A DNA stretch of 64,000 bases from Cannabis sativa (GCF_029168945.1 NC_083603.1:48246406-48310405); one strand, 5' to 3'. Positions 21,869-34,026 are shown, numbered from the stretch's first letter. The notes: generated by a model from the sequence alone, not told the origin. Program-made: numbers and translations.

Positions 21869-23995
21869 ATGAGAGATTTATCGGATAGCCAGCAGCTCGG
21901 CTCAGGAGGCCACGCATTTGATGGTGAGTCTGACCAGGAGAGGGACAGTTTTCTCCCCACGGATATTTCTCAAGTGGAGGCCGCTCAATTGGAATTGGGT
22001 CCGATGTCTTCTGTGGACATCGAGAGGATGGTGCAGGAACTCGCAGAACCTGGGACCATCGATATTCGGGACAGCGAGTCCACAGTGTCGGCACGCGACT
22101 ATCTTATACATTCGAGGCATGCTCCTGACATCGAGGTCGAGGAGATGGACGAGGAATGGACGACTCCAGCTCGCGAGTCAGGTGGGGAAGAGGAGGAGGC
22201 GGAAGGGAGTGGGACAGATTCGGTCGACGATTCCCAACTGAGCGAGCCCTTCTCGTGCGAGGATTTAATCTCGAGGGTTGCCAAATCAGACTTCACCACC
22301 TTTGTGAGGTTGAATTTGCTGCGACTCGCGTTTCAGCGTCCTAAACCGTCTCAGAGAGCGCACCTTCCATTTACTAACCCTCCGATCATCCCCACGGAGG
22401 ATGTGGTAGTCTCAATACCCATCCTTAGGTGTGGTGTATCAATCCCCTTTCACCCCTTCGTCGCGACCATTCTCAGGCGATATGATGTGTCGCCCTTTCA
22501 GCTAACTCCCAACAGTTATCGCACTGTCCTAGCCTTCTATGCGATGTACATGGAGTACGTCCATAGGGCTCCCTCAGTAGAAGAATTCAGTTATTTCTAC
22601 GACATAAAAAGCGTAGGTCTTCATAACGGCTTCTACTGCTTTAGCAAATGGGCGACTTCTGAAATCAACGGAGTTGAGGGAATGGTGTCGAACATGGGTG
22701 ATTGGAAATCGAAGTGGTTTTACGTCTTTAAGGTTCCTGGGATTTGGACTGACTTTAATCGCAGACCCAGTATGTTGCGTATTTCTTGACTTAGACATTT
22801 TTTTTTTTTTTTGCATTACTTTTGAAATCTTTCGCTTACTCGCTCTTTGTTGTTATCGCAGATAGACCAGCTCGACCAACCCTTGACGCGACTAGCAAGG
22901 AGACAGCTGAAATTCTCGGGAGTCTTCCGGTACAAGATCGCGACTGGCGATTATTGTGTACAACTACAAAGTTGCGAGATCATCAGCTGATTCCTGAGAG
23001 CGCGAGTCTTCAAAGGGAACCAGTATACAAAGAACCATCCGAGAAGCAGCAAGAACGAATCGACAAGCGTCTTTCAAAACAAACTCCTCGACAAATTTCA
23101 GGTAATTCGTCTCTTGTTATAAACTAACGGGTAGGGTTTTGACTTATACTTATCTTTCATTCATGTTTGCAGATATGACTTTTCTGAAGTCTGCCCCTGT
23201 CTTGAAGATCAAACCAAAGGGTGGAACAGCGACGACTTCACCAGTTGTTGCCCAGAAGAGGAAGAGCGATGTGATGGCTTCACTTAAGTCGCGGACTCTT
23301 CCAAGAAGCTGGCCAAGACCACTCAGGATAAGGGGAAGAAAGTCGTCATTGATCCTCCTGTTCGAGCTCGCGACTTCCTGGCCATGCAGGAAAAGTTCTT
23401 GGCTGAGATCCCTTACGAGGATCTTGTTACGCGATCTGCTGAACTGGCCGCACAGTCAATGGCTTTGTTCATAAAAGCTGCGGCGACTCCTTCGAAGGAA
23501 GCCGACTCGCTGAAGAGGCAGAACGCTCATTTTCAGGAGAATATAAAAAAGCTGAAGCAGGATGTGGCGAGAATGGAGAAAGAGCTCGAGGAACTCAGCA
23601 AGGCCAAGGAGAAGGAGCTCGAAGAACTCAGAAGGGCGAAGGAACAGGCGGAGCACGAGGTCAAAAAGTCGCAGGCAACGATCGCGGAGATGGCTCGCGA
23701 TTTGGAAGCTGAGAAAGAGAATGGGAAGAAGCAGTATGATCAGGCAGTGTCTGATTATATCTATACCACTCTTTCCAAAGTCCCAGACTTCGACTTCTCT
23801 CTTCTTGGAGCTGAAGCCGCTGAGATGGCCGAGGCTTTTCGCGCCATGTCGCCTACTCAGACTCAAGGCGGGGGAGGTAACCTTCCCGACGAGGTCGAGG
23901 GCGCACAAGCTGAAGAAGTCGAGAATGAGGTCATCAGCAAAGTCGCGGACGAGACTGCTCCGGATGAGACTACTCCTGCTGCTCCAGATGCTTAG
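21869..23995 (+). CDS. Antisense spliced gene inside the Tat element (gypsy-type transposon domain, coiled coil)
   Basis: The start at 21869 follows a good splice acceptor. Coding exons are 21869-22769, 22862-23101 and 23173-23995; both introns (92 and 71 bp) are GT-AG and keep the phase, giving NRPARPTL and GDMTFLKSAP across the joins. Exon 1 has an acidic Ser/Glu-rich N-terminus (about residues 1-130), then a domain with FHPFVATILRRYDVSPFQL, YRTVLAFYAMYMEY and SKWFYVFKVPGIW. This resembles the 'putative gypsy type transposon' family (PF04195), reported in antisense ORFs of plant gypsy elements. Exon 3 holds a long coiled coil (Glu/Lys/Arg heptads, about 23500-23760) and an acidic C-terminus. 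One frameshift lies near 23287-23300, so this copy is probably defective. Function is unknown. Confidence 0.7.
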
Positions 23996-24389
23996 TTATC
24001 CTTATGTTGTTTCTTAATTTTACTTCTATCTCTTTTTTTTTTATATATATGCGGTACGAGTGTACTCGCACTTATGTACTTGGACGAATTTACTTTTTGT
24101 TTTGGACAAATTTCTATCCTCGCGGGGATAGCTATCCTTTAATATTTACGCAGTACACGGGTACTCTCGATTTTTATATATATATTCGCGACTTTGATTA
24201 CAGCTTGGTGTAATAAGTAGGCAAATTTGCAAAGCTCGTAAAATTTTTGAAAATTTAGCAAGTAATTTTATTCATATAATCAATAGTACATTCGGGCATA
24301 TATCCCCCTATACTTAGGATTTTTCCTTGTTTGAATGAAAAATATCCAAGTATAAGTACAAGAATGAACATAATCGAATAACGCGAATA

Positions 24390-24854
24390 CTATTGATAAT
24401 AACATTTCAAGCTCTCGCTATTCCATGCTCGTGGAATCGCAGTTCCATCGAGTGTTGTGAGTCGATAAGTTGCATCACCAATTTGATCTGCGATAAGATA
24501 TGGTCCTTCCCAATTATCCCCGAAAGCCCCGTGCGACGGGATTTTGGTGTTCGGCATTACTCTTCTAAGGACCAAGTCTCCTGCTCGCAGGGCTTTTACC
24601 TTCACTTTGGAGTTAAAGTATCTTGCAGTTCGCTGTTGGTAAGCCGCATTTTGTAGGTGTGCTTTATCACGCTTTTCCTCCAAAAGGTCAAGGCAGAATA
24701 GCTGGTTCTCGTTGTTCTGCGAGATGTTAAAAATCTCCCTGCGAAGGGAACCTGCCCCAACTTCAACTGGCAACATGGCCTCGCACCCATAAGAAAGTGA
24801 GAAGGGTGTTTCGCCAGTTGTAGACCGAGGGGTTGTATTATAAGACCATAGGAC
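24390..24854 (-). pseudogene. Tat integrase C-terminal part, after a nonsense codon
   Basis: Follows the integrase frame across a TAG at about 24855. It contains YNTTPRSTTGETPFSLSYG and MLPVEV, a helical region, then the GPYLIADQIGDATYRL stretch typical of the C-terminal SH3-like part of gypsy integrases, ending before a stop at 24390. The single stop is the only break from the core; a C-to-T change could have made it. Confidence 0.85.
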
Positions 24855-25814
24855 TTGCTATAACTCGTCTGGCCAAGCCCCTTTGCGATCTTCTAATTTT
24901 CCCTTTATGGTGTGTTTAATTATTTTATTAACGGCTTCAGTTTGTCCATTACTCTGCGGGTAAGCAACTGCGGAAAAGGCTTTTTTAATCCCCAAATCGT
25001 CGCATAGCTGTCGCATCTCTTTACAGTCAAATTGTTTTCCATTGTCTGAAATGAGTTTATGCAGAATGCCAAAACGACAAATGATGGAGGTGTAGACAAA
25101 CTCGCGCAATTTCGTTGCAGTGATGGTTGCGAGTGCTTTGGCTTCAGCCCACTTTGTGAAGTAATCAACTGCGACTACAGCATATTTGACTCTGCCTTTT
25201 CCTTTGGGTAACTCGCCGATTAAATCGATTCCCCATATTGCAAAGGGCCAGGGACTCGTGATAGAATGGAGGTTACTCGGGGGTTGGTGTGTGTAAGTGG
25301 CTATTCGCTGACATCTATGACACCTTTTTGCAAATGCGAGGGCATCTTGTCGCAATGTTGGCCAGTAATACCCTTGCCGCATAATTTTTAAGGCAAGGGA
25401 ATTACCTCCGGTATGATTGCCACAAATCCCCTCGTGTACTTCACGCAGTATGTAACCGTAGTCTTCTCCACTGATACATTTGAGAAGTGGTTGGTTAAAG
25501 CTTCTGCGATACAACCTTTGATCATATATCACATATCGGGCTGCTCGCTGTCGCAATTTCCTCGCTTCTATTTTATCATCAGGTAGGAGCCCCCTTTCAA
25601 GGTATGCGAGGATAGGAGTCATCCAGGTAATCTCTTGAACATTATCGATCTCCATGATTGTTTCTCGATCTATGGTTGGGTGAGCCAATACATCAACCGG
25701 AATCACATCGAGTAATTCGGCTTCTCTAGTTGAGGCCAATCGGGCCAATGCGTCTGCGTGGGCATTTTGAGTACGCGGTACTCGAGACACAACTACACTT
25801 TTGAACTTCTGCAT
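24855..25814 (-). pseudogene. Tat integrase, zinc finger and catalytic core
   Basis: Opens within the end of the second RNase H (RVPRTQNAHADALARLAS, about residues 12-29). An HHCC zinc finger follows (HEGICGNH, then CHRCQR). The catalytic core keeps all three acidic residues: WGIDLIGELP, LISDNGKQF and PQSNGQTEAVNKI. It would cut and join element DNA into the host genome. The frame is separated from the RNase H upstream by a TAA near 25815 and from its C-terminus by a TAG near 24855, so this copy cannot make a full integrase although the core looks undamaged. Confidence 0.9.
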
Positions 25815-25817
25815 TAT

Positions 25818-28529
25818 TTAACGAACGATGGCTAAGTATTTAACCAATCTTCCGCCTCTTGCTAGGTATTCTCCATTCACTTGGCATACCACGATTTGAG
25901 AGTCGCTAAAAGCCTGTAGATACTCGACTTTCATCTCGAGGGCCAGTTTTAAACCTGCGATTAGAGCCTCATACTCGGCTTCATTGTTAGATGCAGAGAA
26001 TTCAAAACGTAAAGCAGCATGTACCTTGAAATTATTGGGACTGATTAACAAGATCCCACTGCCAGAACCTTCGTTATTTGAGGCTCCATCGACGTACAAT
26101 GTCCATACTTCTTTGCTTGCCATGACAGTGTCATTTCTATTCTCTATAACTGCTACCTCGGTGCTTGGGAATTCAAGTATAAAATCTGCCAAGGCTTGCC
26201 CCTTGATCGCAGTTCTCGGTTTGTACTTGATGTCGAACTGACTTAACTCCATCGCCCATTTTAACAATCGCCCCGATGCTTCTGGTTTCGCTAAGACCTG
26301 TCTTAAGGGGAAGTTTGTCAAAACTTCAATGCTGTGAGCCTGGAAATAAGGTCGCAATTTTCTGGAGGATATTATCAAGGCGAAGGCCAATTTTTCCATT
26401 TGAGGATAACGCGTCTCGGCGTCTAGTAATCGCTTACTAACGTAATATACCGGGTATTGGCGTCCTTGGTCCTCGCGTATTAGTACTGAACTAGTCGCAT
26501 ATTCGGAGACGGCCAAATAGATAGACAAAACTTCTCCGGACAACGGCTTTGATAAGATTGGAGGTTGCCCCAAATGCGTTTTTAAAGCTTGGAAGGCCTG
26601 CTCGCATTTTTCGTTCCATTGAAATCTTTTGTTGCCTTTCAAAGTCTGGAAAAACTCTTTACACTTATCAGAGGATCTGGATATGAAGCGGTTTAAAGCC
26701 GCGACTTTACCTGTGAGGCTTTGAACCTCCTTTGGCTTAGTCGGTGATGGCATCTCTACCAATGCCCTGATCTTCGCAGGATTGGCTTCTATTCCTCGCT
26801 GATTTACCATTAAACCAAGGAATTTCCCAGAGCCTACCCCGAAGACGCATTTTAACGGATTTAGACGCATCTTGTACTGCCGCAATATGTCGAACATGGC
26901 CTGCAAGTGGGCAATATGATCCTCCGCATGTTGCGATTTTACGAGCATATCGTCAACATATACCTCCATTGTCTTTCCAATAAGATCTGCGAACATCATA
27001 TTCACTAGCCTTTGATAAGTCGCACCTGCGTTTATTAAACCAAAAGGCATTACTTTATAACAGTATAATCCTCGATCAGTAATGAACGAGGTATGTTCTT
27101 GGTCTGGTTCGTACATCGGGATTTGATTGTATCCCGAGTACGCATCGATGAAGCTCAAAAGCGCGTGACCTGCAGTGGCATCGACAAGCTGGTCAATGCT
27201 AGGAAGTGGAAAGCTGTCTTTGGGACAGGCTTTGTTTAGATCTGTAAAGTCAACGCATGTGCGCCATGAGCCATTAGGCTTTGGCACGAGTACTGAGTTA
27301 GCTAACCAGTTGGGGTAAAATGACTCTCGTATAAAGCCGCAGGCAAGGAGGCGGTCGACTTCTTCTTTCAGCGCTTGGTACCTCGCGGGGTCCATTTTGC
27401 GGCGCTTTTGTCGGACACCTCGCACTTCGGGGTCAATGTTCAAGCAATGACACATGACCTGTGGAGATATCCCGACCATATCTGAATGTTTCCAGGCAAA
27501 AATATCAAGATTTCGCTTTAGAAAGGTCGTTAATTGTTCTCGCAACTGTATGTTTAATTTAGAACCAATTTTTAAAACCTTGTTATTATCTATAGGATCT
27601 ATAGGTACCTCGATTGTGTCTTCCGCGGCTTGGGCTGCGGCGGTGTGATCGAGGATTCTTGGATCCAAGTCTGGTTCGTCCATGTGCGGCACCTCCTCGA
27701 TCCTGAGGATCTCCTGGCAAGGTGGTGGTGCATCCAAAAGGTGGATAACATTTACCGTCCTTTTTTCTGCGAGTTTGACAACTGCATTATAACATTCTCG
27801 AGAGTCGGATTGGACTCCCCGCACTGAACCCACTCCAGCGGGAGTAGGGAACTTCATCGTCAGATGATAGATCGAGGTTATGATCTTCATCTCCTTCAGA
27901 ATTGGTCGACCAATTACGACGTTATACGCTGAGTACTGATCGATTACTGCGAAGTCGGCCATCGACTTGGCTGTTACTGGGGCAGTTCCCAAAGTGATTG
28001 GGAGCTTGATCATTCCTTTAATTGCTATGACATCTCCCGAAAAACCATAGATGCTTGATGTCATAGGTCGCAAATCCTTCTCTTGCAACCCCATTTGCTT
28101 AAAGGCTTGGAAATTCAGAAAATTCACTAAACTCCCATTGTCTACCAGTATACGATGGACATTGTCTCCACCAATATTGGCGACTATCACCAGCGCATCA
28201 GAGTGCGGGTGATGGACCCATCTCGCGTCGCTCTCCATAAAAATGATGTCGTCGCATTCTTTCTTAAAGAGCTTCTCTGGCCGTTCACCAAGATTGTTCA
28301 CGTTGGTTAACGGCCTCTCCTTGGCTTCTCTGGCATACCTTTCTTGCGATTTGCGAGAGTCGCCTGCAATGTGTGGTCCTCCGATTATAGTTAAGATATT
28401 GCGAGGTGTTCTGGAGCCACTCGCGTTTTGGGTTTTTCCTTTGCCATCCGCTTGGGGATGACCTTCCTCGCTTCTTTTATACTTGTCGAACTTCCCTCTT
28501 CGGATTAGTTCCTCTATTTCATCCTGCAA
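25818..28529 (-). pseudogene. Tat protease, reverse transcriptase and two RNase H domains
   Basis: 903 codons. The first 20 residues are the tail of gag. The aspartic protease motif is VDNGSLVNFL at about 129-138; a DNG in place of DTG occurs in Tat elements. The RT covers about 395-575 with LVPKPNGSWRTCVDFTDLN, AYSGYNQI and YVDDMLVKS (YVDD at 524-527). The RT-linked RNase H is at about 650-790 (YYVSKRLLDAETRY). A second RNase H is at about 805-895 (LYVDGASNNEGSGSGILL, NNEAEYEALIAGL, FSDSQIVV), a Tat hallmark. It ends at a TAA where the frame should go on into integrase. Upstream it overlaps the end of the gag frame after a single-base slip. Confidence 0.92.
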
Positions 28530-30376
28530 GACCCAACATTCAAGAGTAGTATGACCAATGTCCTTGTGGTACTTACAGAATTTTTAGGATCCCTTTGGTC
28601 GCGGTTTCCCCTGATGGGGGGCGGCTTCTTGAAGACCCCGTTCCTTTCCTCAATCGCATAGATATGGTCTCGAGGTACGGCAAGTTCAGTATAGTTGACG
28701 AAGCGAGGTCCTCCCTTCCTTTTCGGCGAGGACTCCTTCTTTGGGGGTGACTTAGCCAACTTTGGGCTTCGCTGTCTATGCGGGCTACGTCTTCTTGGGC
28801 TTCGGCCCCTGGAATTCTTCCCTCGCGGGCTGCGAGAGCGTGACCGCGGTATGGGTGACCGACGTTTGTCCTTCCCCTTTTCTAACTCTGCTAGAGAGTT
28901 CTCGATTCTCTTGTGAGGTTCGGCCATGGCGAAGAACTCTACTAAGGACTCCGGCCTTCGAGCTTGTAGTTCCTTCCAGAAGTCAGTCCTTGGCAAAATA
29001 CATGTAATCAACATACAAACAAGCGAAGACTCGGGGGCCTTCTCGACCTTTGTTACTTCTGCGTTAAAACGCTTGAAATAGTCCTGTAAAGACTCACCAG
29101 GTTCTTGTTTGATCTTGGCCAAAGTCGTATAGGGTGGCCTATACGTCATTGTGGCCTGGAAATGTGTGAGGAATAAGTCGACGAAGTTTTCCCACGTCGA
29201 TATCGATGCCTCAAGTAATTGGGTGAACCAATCATGAGCATTTTCCTCGAGTGTTGCCGCAAGAATGCGGCACTTCGCAAGTTGCGGTACCTGGTCCACT
29301 TCCATTATAGTATTAAACTTTTCTAAGTAATCTATTGGGTTAGAAGTACCTTTATATTTGAGGGATTCGGATAAACGGAACCCTTTTGGAAGTTGGGCCT
29401 GTCGCACCTCTGCAGTAAAAGGCGAAGTGCCATGCAGCTTGTATATAGGCTTGCGCTGTTGCTCAAGCATCTTCAAAGCTTGCAGAAGCATGCTTTGGTC
29501 AATTCCCCCTGTCGCAGGGGCTGGAGTCGCTACGACTGCGGGGCTCGCAACCACTGCGGCAAGGTTTGCTGGGATATTAATCCCAGTAGTCGCGATAGGC
29601 GGGTTATTACCTGCATTGACACCCTGATCGCCCGCATGGGGATCACGAAGCGTCTCGGTGTTATGTGGGCCGCGGGAGCGTGCCCTGAAAACTGCGTTGA
29701 GATGATCACGCAGATCACCTCGGTGTACTTGATAACGTCCTCCCTGTTGTGTCTGTACAGAGCCGGACCTCGTATACCTGCTCGGAGTGCGGCCATGCGA
29801 TGACGAAGAGGCTGACTCTGCGTCGTTGTCTCTCGATGGACGACTGCGAGGATTGCGGCGCTCAGGATCCTCGTCGATTTGTGCGCTCTGGTTAGGAAAC
29901 CTTGCAGATTGATCTCTTGACATCGGGTGATTCAAGTCCAGAGCTTCAGGGCCAGTTCTTCGTTCCCTGCGTACACGGTTAGTATGACGTCTGGAAACTA
30001 TTACCTGAGGGTTTTCGTTGCGAATGGTAGGAACTCGAGGAGGGCGTTGAGCTCGACTCTGTCCGTCTACCTCGGCTTGTAGAGCCCGCAGTTGATCTTG
30101 AATTGCAGCGTATTGATCGGTGGTGAGCTGGACCATTCCCTCGGATACTACCGCCGGGGTGACGGGGGGAAAATGCATGGTCGCTGGTGGTGTGGACGTG
30201 TCTCCGACTTGAGGGCTAGTCGTTTCTGGGAACAAGTTGAGAGGTTTGATGTTGCTCCTCCCTACTCCGCCGTTGATGACGTCTACAGGTGGCACTCCAG
30301 CTCCAGGCAGTGGTACACTCATCATTCCAATATTGATGGATCCGTTATTAGCTACGTTAGCGTGATTTCCAGCCAT
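28514..30376 (-). pseudogene. Tat gag
   Basis: 620 codons from a start at 30376, 63 bp inside the 5' LTR. The N-terminal 280 residues are low-complexity, rich in Arg, Ser and Pro. The capsid-like gag domain is at about 300-500 (KYKGTSNPIDYLEKFNTIM, CRILAATLEENAHDWF, FVDLFLTHFQA, SLQDYFKRFNAEV). An Arg/Ser/Pro basic region of nucleic-acid-binding character follows. Near 28583-28588 an A run appears one base short, so the frame slips and ends at 28514; the adjacent frame carries the Cys/His stretch FCKYHKDIGHTTLECW. Gag and pol were therefore probably one long frame. It would form the virus-like particle. Confidence 0.88.
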
Positions 30377-30420
30377 GATGAATAGTGTTCTTTAAAGTGA
30401 ATGAAATCTTTCAGTCGAGT

Positions 30421-30437
30421 TCCCACAGACGGCGCCA
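30421..30437 (-). promoter_or_regulatory. Primer binding site of the Tat element
   Basis: The minus strand reads TGGCGCCGTCTGTGGGA two bases inside the 5' LTR, a form common among plant Tat/Athila elements. The matching tRNA was not determined. Confidence 0.85.
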
Positions 30438-30439
30438 AA

Positions 30440-31307
30440 TGTTGTCGAGTGAATTTCGCAACACCAAAATGTATTATTTAATTAATATAAAAGAGAGTTT
30501 TCAGGGAAATGAAAAGTGCGAGTATTCGACCTAGAATGGCGAGTACTCGACTGGGAATGCAAGAACAAACAACAAGACTGGAAAATGTAAATAAGACAAA
30601 GAATTATAGTGGTTCAGTCAGATTGTGATCTGCTTAGTCCACTGTAGCGAAGGATTCGTAGGTGCCATTTTCATGGTGGATCACCCCTTTATATACAAAG
30701 TAGGTGTCCAATCGGTTACACAAGGATTACATTCATTGTTAATCCATTATTTACATATTGAATGGCAATAATTAAACTCAAACAACATTAACATCAATAA
30801 ATGTGTAACAGTTACTAAGTTAATCAACGTATGCGTCTTCCGCATCTGCGAGTTGACTGTTCATGTTCCGCTTGTTGAGCTCGCAGGGTCGCCAGTACGT
30901 TTGGAACGTCTGCGCCCTTAGGTAATCGCCCCTCGTAGACATCGCATGTTTGAGTTGGTAGAAATTGGACATGCGAAATTATATCGGTTTGTTGGGGCTA
31001 TTGGGTCGTTGGGACCAAATTGTATCATATAGAGTTGGTCTCTATGTTTTCGCGAAAATATAGAGGGGATACTCGCACATGTTCTGACACATGCGAGTTG
31101 GATCTACCCTGCATAATGAGAATTACGGTTATGTGGTGCGACTTAGGTCGCACTCGCAGTATCTCGCTGGTTTTATCCTGGGCGAGGTCTAAAACTTCGA
31201 GAAGTCTCTCATGGACATACCAGCTTTCATTGGAAATCTGAATACACGTGTCCTTTAAATAAGAGTCCGGTCTCGAGTTTCTAGGTGAGAGAAATCTCGC
31301 TATAACA
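30440..31307 (-). repeat. 5' LTR of the Tat element
   Basis: 868 bp, same length as the left copy, with about ten scattered substitutions. Confidence 0.93.
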
Positions 31308-31840
31308 TAAATAAATTGGACACCAAAAATTTATAGTAGCTCTTAATTTTGATTAAGAAGAAGAAGATCTTACAAAGATCAATTGAACGACAATAAGCTT
31401 GACGAGAGAGTGAGCGATGGCGTTGAATCCAAATTTGAGTGAGGCTAGATATAAGGAAAGTGAACAAAAGGTAAATATGTAATTATAAAACTTTAAAAAT
31501 GTATTAAAAAAATTTTAAAAAGTAAAAATGTTAAAAATTAGAAAGGATAATATAAATGTTAAAAATTAGTCAAAATAGTCATTTTGTATAAAAATCTCTT
31601 CTTTATATGTTAAGATTACAGGTATATTATTCTTTTTTTAATCTCTTTTGAATAAGTTTTCTTTATTATTGTAAATTATTTATTTAATTATATTTATTTC
31701 TCACAATTTCTTTTAAGAAATTTATTTCCTTAAACATTCAATAAACACTTTATTTGAAAATTTATTAATTATTATTTTTATTTAATTTAAAATATAGATT
31801 TCATTTTCAAATTCAAACTTTTTTCGGTTTTTTGTTAAAT
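31308..31840. other. AT-rich intergenic DNA
   Basis: The first 130 bp has higher GC (AGCTTGACGAGAGAGTGAG) and may belong to whatever the Tat element landed in; the rest is AT-rich. No domain seen. Confidence 0.5.
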
Positions 31841-32171
31841 CACTATAATTTTTTTTTTACTTTTAGTCACAACAAAACTTGTGACTAAAAGTGAAAAAAT
31901 TGTGACTAATTATAAATTATTATTCGTATGTTGTGACTAAAAGGTCCGTGGCTAAATGTATTAGTCACAAAAATTATAATTTGTTGTAACTAAATGTATT
32001 TTTAGTCACAATACTTATTGTGACTAAAACTAAATTAGTGACAACTTGTAACTAAATACAATGTTTTAGTCACAAGTAACATTTTGTTGTAACTAAAAGT
32101 CACATTTAGTCACAAAAAAAATTATATTGTGACTAAAAAATTGTCACTAAAAGTAACAGTTTTGTGTAGTG
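31841..32171. mobile_element. Non-autonomous CACTA element (331 bp) with TTTAGTCACAA subterminal repeats
   Basis: It starts CACTATAATTTTT and ends TTTTGTGTAGTG, the inverted CACTA tips, and is flanked by the 3-bp duplication AAT (31838-31840, 32172-32174), as expected for CACTA (En/Spm) elements. Inside are over a dozen copies, in both directions, of TTTAGTCACAA and GTGACTAAA-type motifs, which in CACTA elements are usually transposase-binding repeats. There is no coding capacity. Confidence 0.8.
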
Positions 32172-32174
32172 AAT

Positions 32175-32290
32175 AGAATGTATTTACATATAGTTAAAAT
32201 TTATTTTAACAATATGTATTTACATTCTTTATTTATATATAGGGTTTCTCTCTATTTTCTAGGATTTTCTTCCAAAAGTTTTTAGCCTTG

Positions 32291-32328
<38 letters not shown>

Positions 32329-32898
32329 CTCGTTGGCTATTTTTACACCTTACAACATAGCTCTGGGGGTCTTATTGATTCCCACACTATTTTCGATTTT
32401 GCTGGAGTTGTTATTATTTTTTGCATGAGTTCTCTTTCTTCTTCGTCTTCTTTCTATAGAGATGTTTCTCGGAGGTTTGAGTTGCTCATTGGCTCTGGAT
32501 TAGATCCTCAGTAGTGTTAATCCTCTTACTATGTTATTTTTATTCGCTATATATTTTGTTTTTATTTTTATGTTTTCTTTTATTTCTAATAAGATGTTGC
32601 TATACCACCTTGTTATTGTTATATGGTAGTACGCAAGACTTTATTTATTGATGGCAGTGAATTTAAGTCTTATTTCTTTTTGGGACATTGAGGAAATTTC
32701 AATTGGCTCAAAGCATATTTGTGCTAGTAGCATGACTAACCTTGGCCGTGTTCAGGTCTAGGGGATTCTCAAATTTTTATTGGCCCCGTGGTTTATTGGA
32801 CGCTTGTTTGTTACGATTGTTATTACTGTGGTTGGTTTCCTTCTATACTAAATTTAATAGTAGGCCTGGTTGTTATTATCCAAATTTTTATTAGAAGA
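32175..32898. other. Non-coding sequence with a long T run
   Basis: Contains a T run of about 24 bp near 32297-32320 and pyrimidine-rich sequence, possibly an old retroelement remnant, though no domain is readable. It continues on the far side of Sirevirus 2 at 42793. Confidence 0.45.
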
Positions 32899-34026
32899 TG
32901 AAAACCGTGTTTTTGCAAATGTCAGTTGTATATAAGAAAATATAAAAACTGTAAGCGTTTGCAGCAGCAGAAAGTAATTCTGCTACAGCAAAACAGAACA
33001 GGTAGAATATAAAATATTTGCAGAAAAATAAATAACTTGACACAAGAGATTTATACGTGGTATCAGTGTTCTCACGAACACTCCTAGTCCACGGGGCCAC
33101 GCCCAGAGAATGAAATCAATTAATAAAGTATCAAAAATTACAAAGACAATTGACTTAAACAAGTTTAGACTGTCTCTAAAGTATTGCCGCAATCCTTTGT
33201 AATCCACTTTATGAATTTGACTTCTTGAAACACCTTCAAGCCCGAACTCCCTTCGTCTTTGAAGTGTGAGTGCTTACTTCCTCCCGAAGTAAGGCTTCAA
33301 CAAGTCTTCTCCCGAAGACCAAATGTTTACTTCCTCCCGAAGTAAGGCTTTACTAAGTCTTCTCCCGAAGACCAATCTCTTGTTCAGTCAAGTAGTTCTT
33401 CACAACCTCTAGGACAGAGTAAGAACAGAAATAAACAACTAGAACCTAGATGAACAACTAGGCTCTCACAAAACAAAGAAACACTCTTCTCTCAAAAAGA
33501 TAAATGCAAAAAATAATTAATGGAAGAGCTCATTCGAATGGTTGCTCTCTAGGCTCTATTTATAGAACATAGAAACCAAAGAGGCAACCACAAGTTCGAA
33601 TTAGCAGCTGTACAAAAACTTTCCTAAGAAAACACGATCTGCTACATCAGAATCGGATGCTGACGCAGCAGATCACACCAGAATCGGGAAACTTGCTAAA
33701 ATCGGGTCCGATCTTCTATCAATGCTTGATTCCTGCCAAAAACAGATTAGATATTCTGATTGTATCAAGATACAATCGAAATCAATAAGGAAAAGACAAT
33801 AAACAAAGTTTCCCTAAAAAAGACAACTTTCCAAAAGAGAATTTCTTCTCTTTTAAGAAGTTTTCAAGAAAGGAAAGTTCAGCTGAAAGTGCAACTTTCC
33901 TATCAAGGAAAAGGGAAACTAAGAACCGAATTTATAAGGCAAGAATCCGAATATGAATGCTCAACAATCTTACCATAAATGGAAAATTATTTTGTCAACT
34001 AACTTGCCAAAAAAGGACTTTACAAT
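32899..34026 (-). repeat. 3' LTR of Sirevirus 2
   Basis: 1128 bp; carries the CTCCCGAAG palindrome set at 33275-33375. Confidence 0.9.
33275..33375. promoter_or_regulatory. LTR palindromes with a CTCCCGAAG core (Sirevirus 2)
   Basis: Alternating hairpins TTACTTCCTCCCGAAGTAA and GTCTTCTCCCGAAGAC, each twice. Their arms differ from those in Sirevirus 1 but the CTCCCGAAG centre is kept. The equivalent in the other LTR is at about 42030-42135, where one unit has CTCTCGAAG. Confidence 0.6.

Larger units (their letters stand above)
19751..31307 (-). mobile_element. Complete Tat-lineage Ty3/gypsy element, 11557 bp
   Basis: LTRs of 868 bp each (19751-20618, 30440-31307), ends TGTTGTCG...TATAACA, and target duplication TAAAT (19746-19750, 31308-31312). 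Sense order on the minus strand is primer site TGGCGCCGTCTGTGGGA, gag, protease, RT, RNase H, a second RNase H, integrase, a long spacer with an antisense gene, polypurine tract and 3' LTR. The domain order is gypsy; the second RNase H and antisense gene point to the Tat lineage. The LTRs differ at roughly ten positions by eye (about 99% identical), so insertion is recent. A frameshift and two nonsense codons break the polyprotein. Confidence 0.92.
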
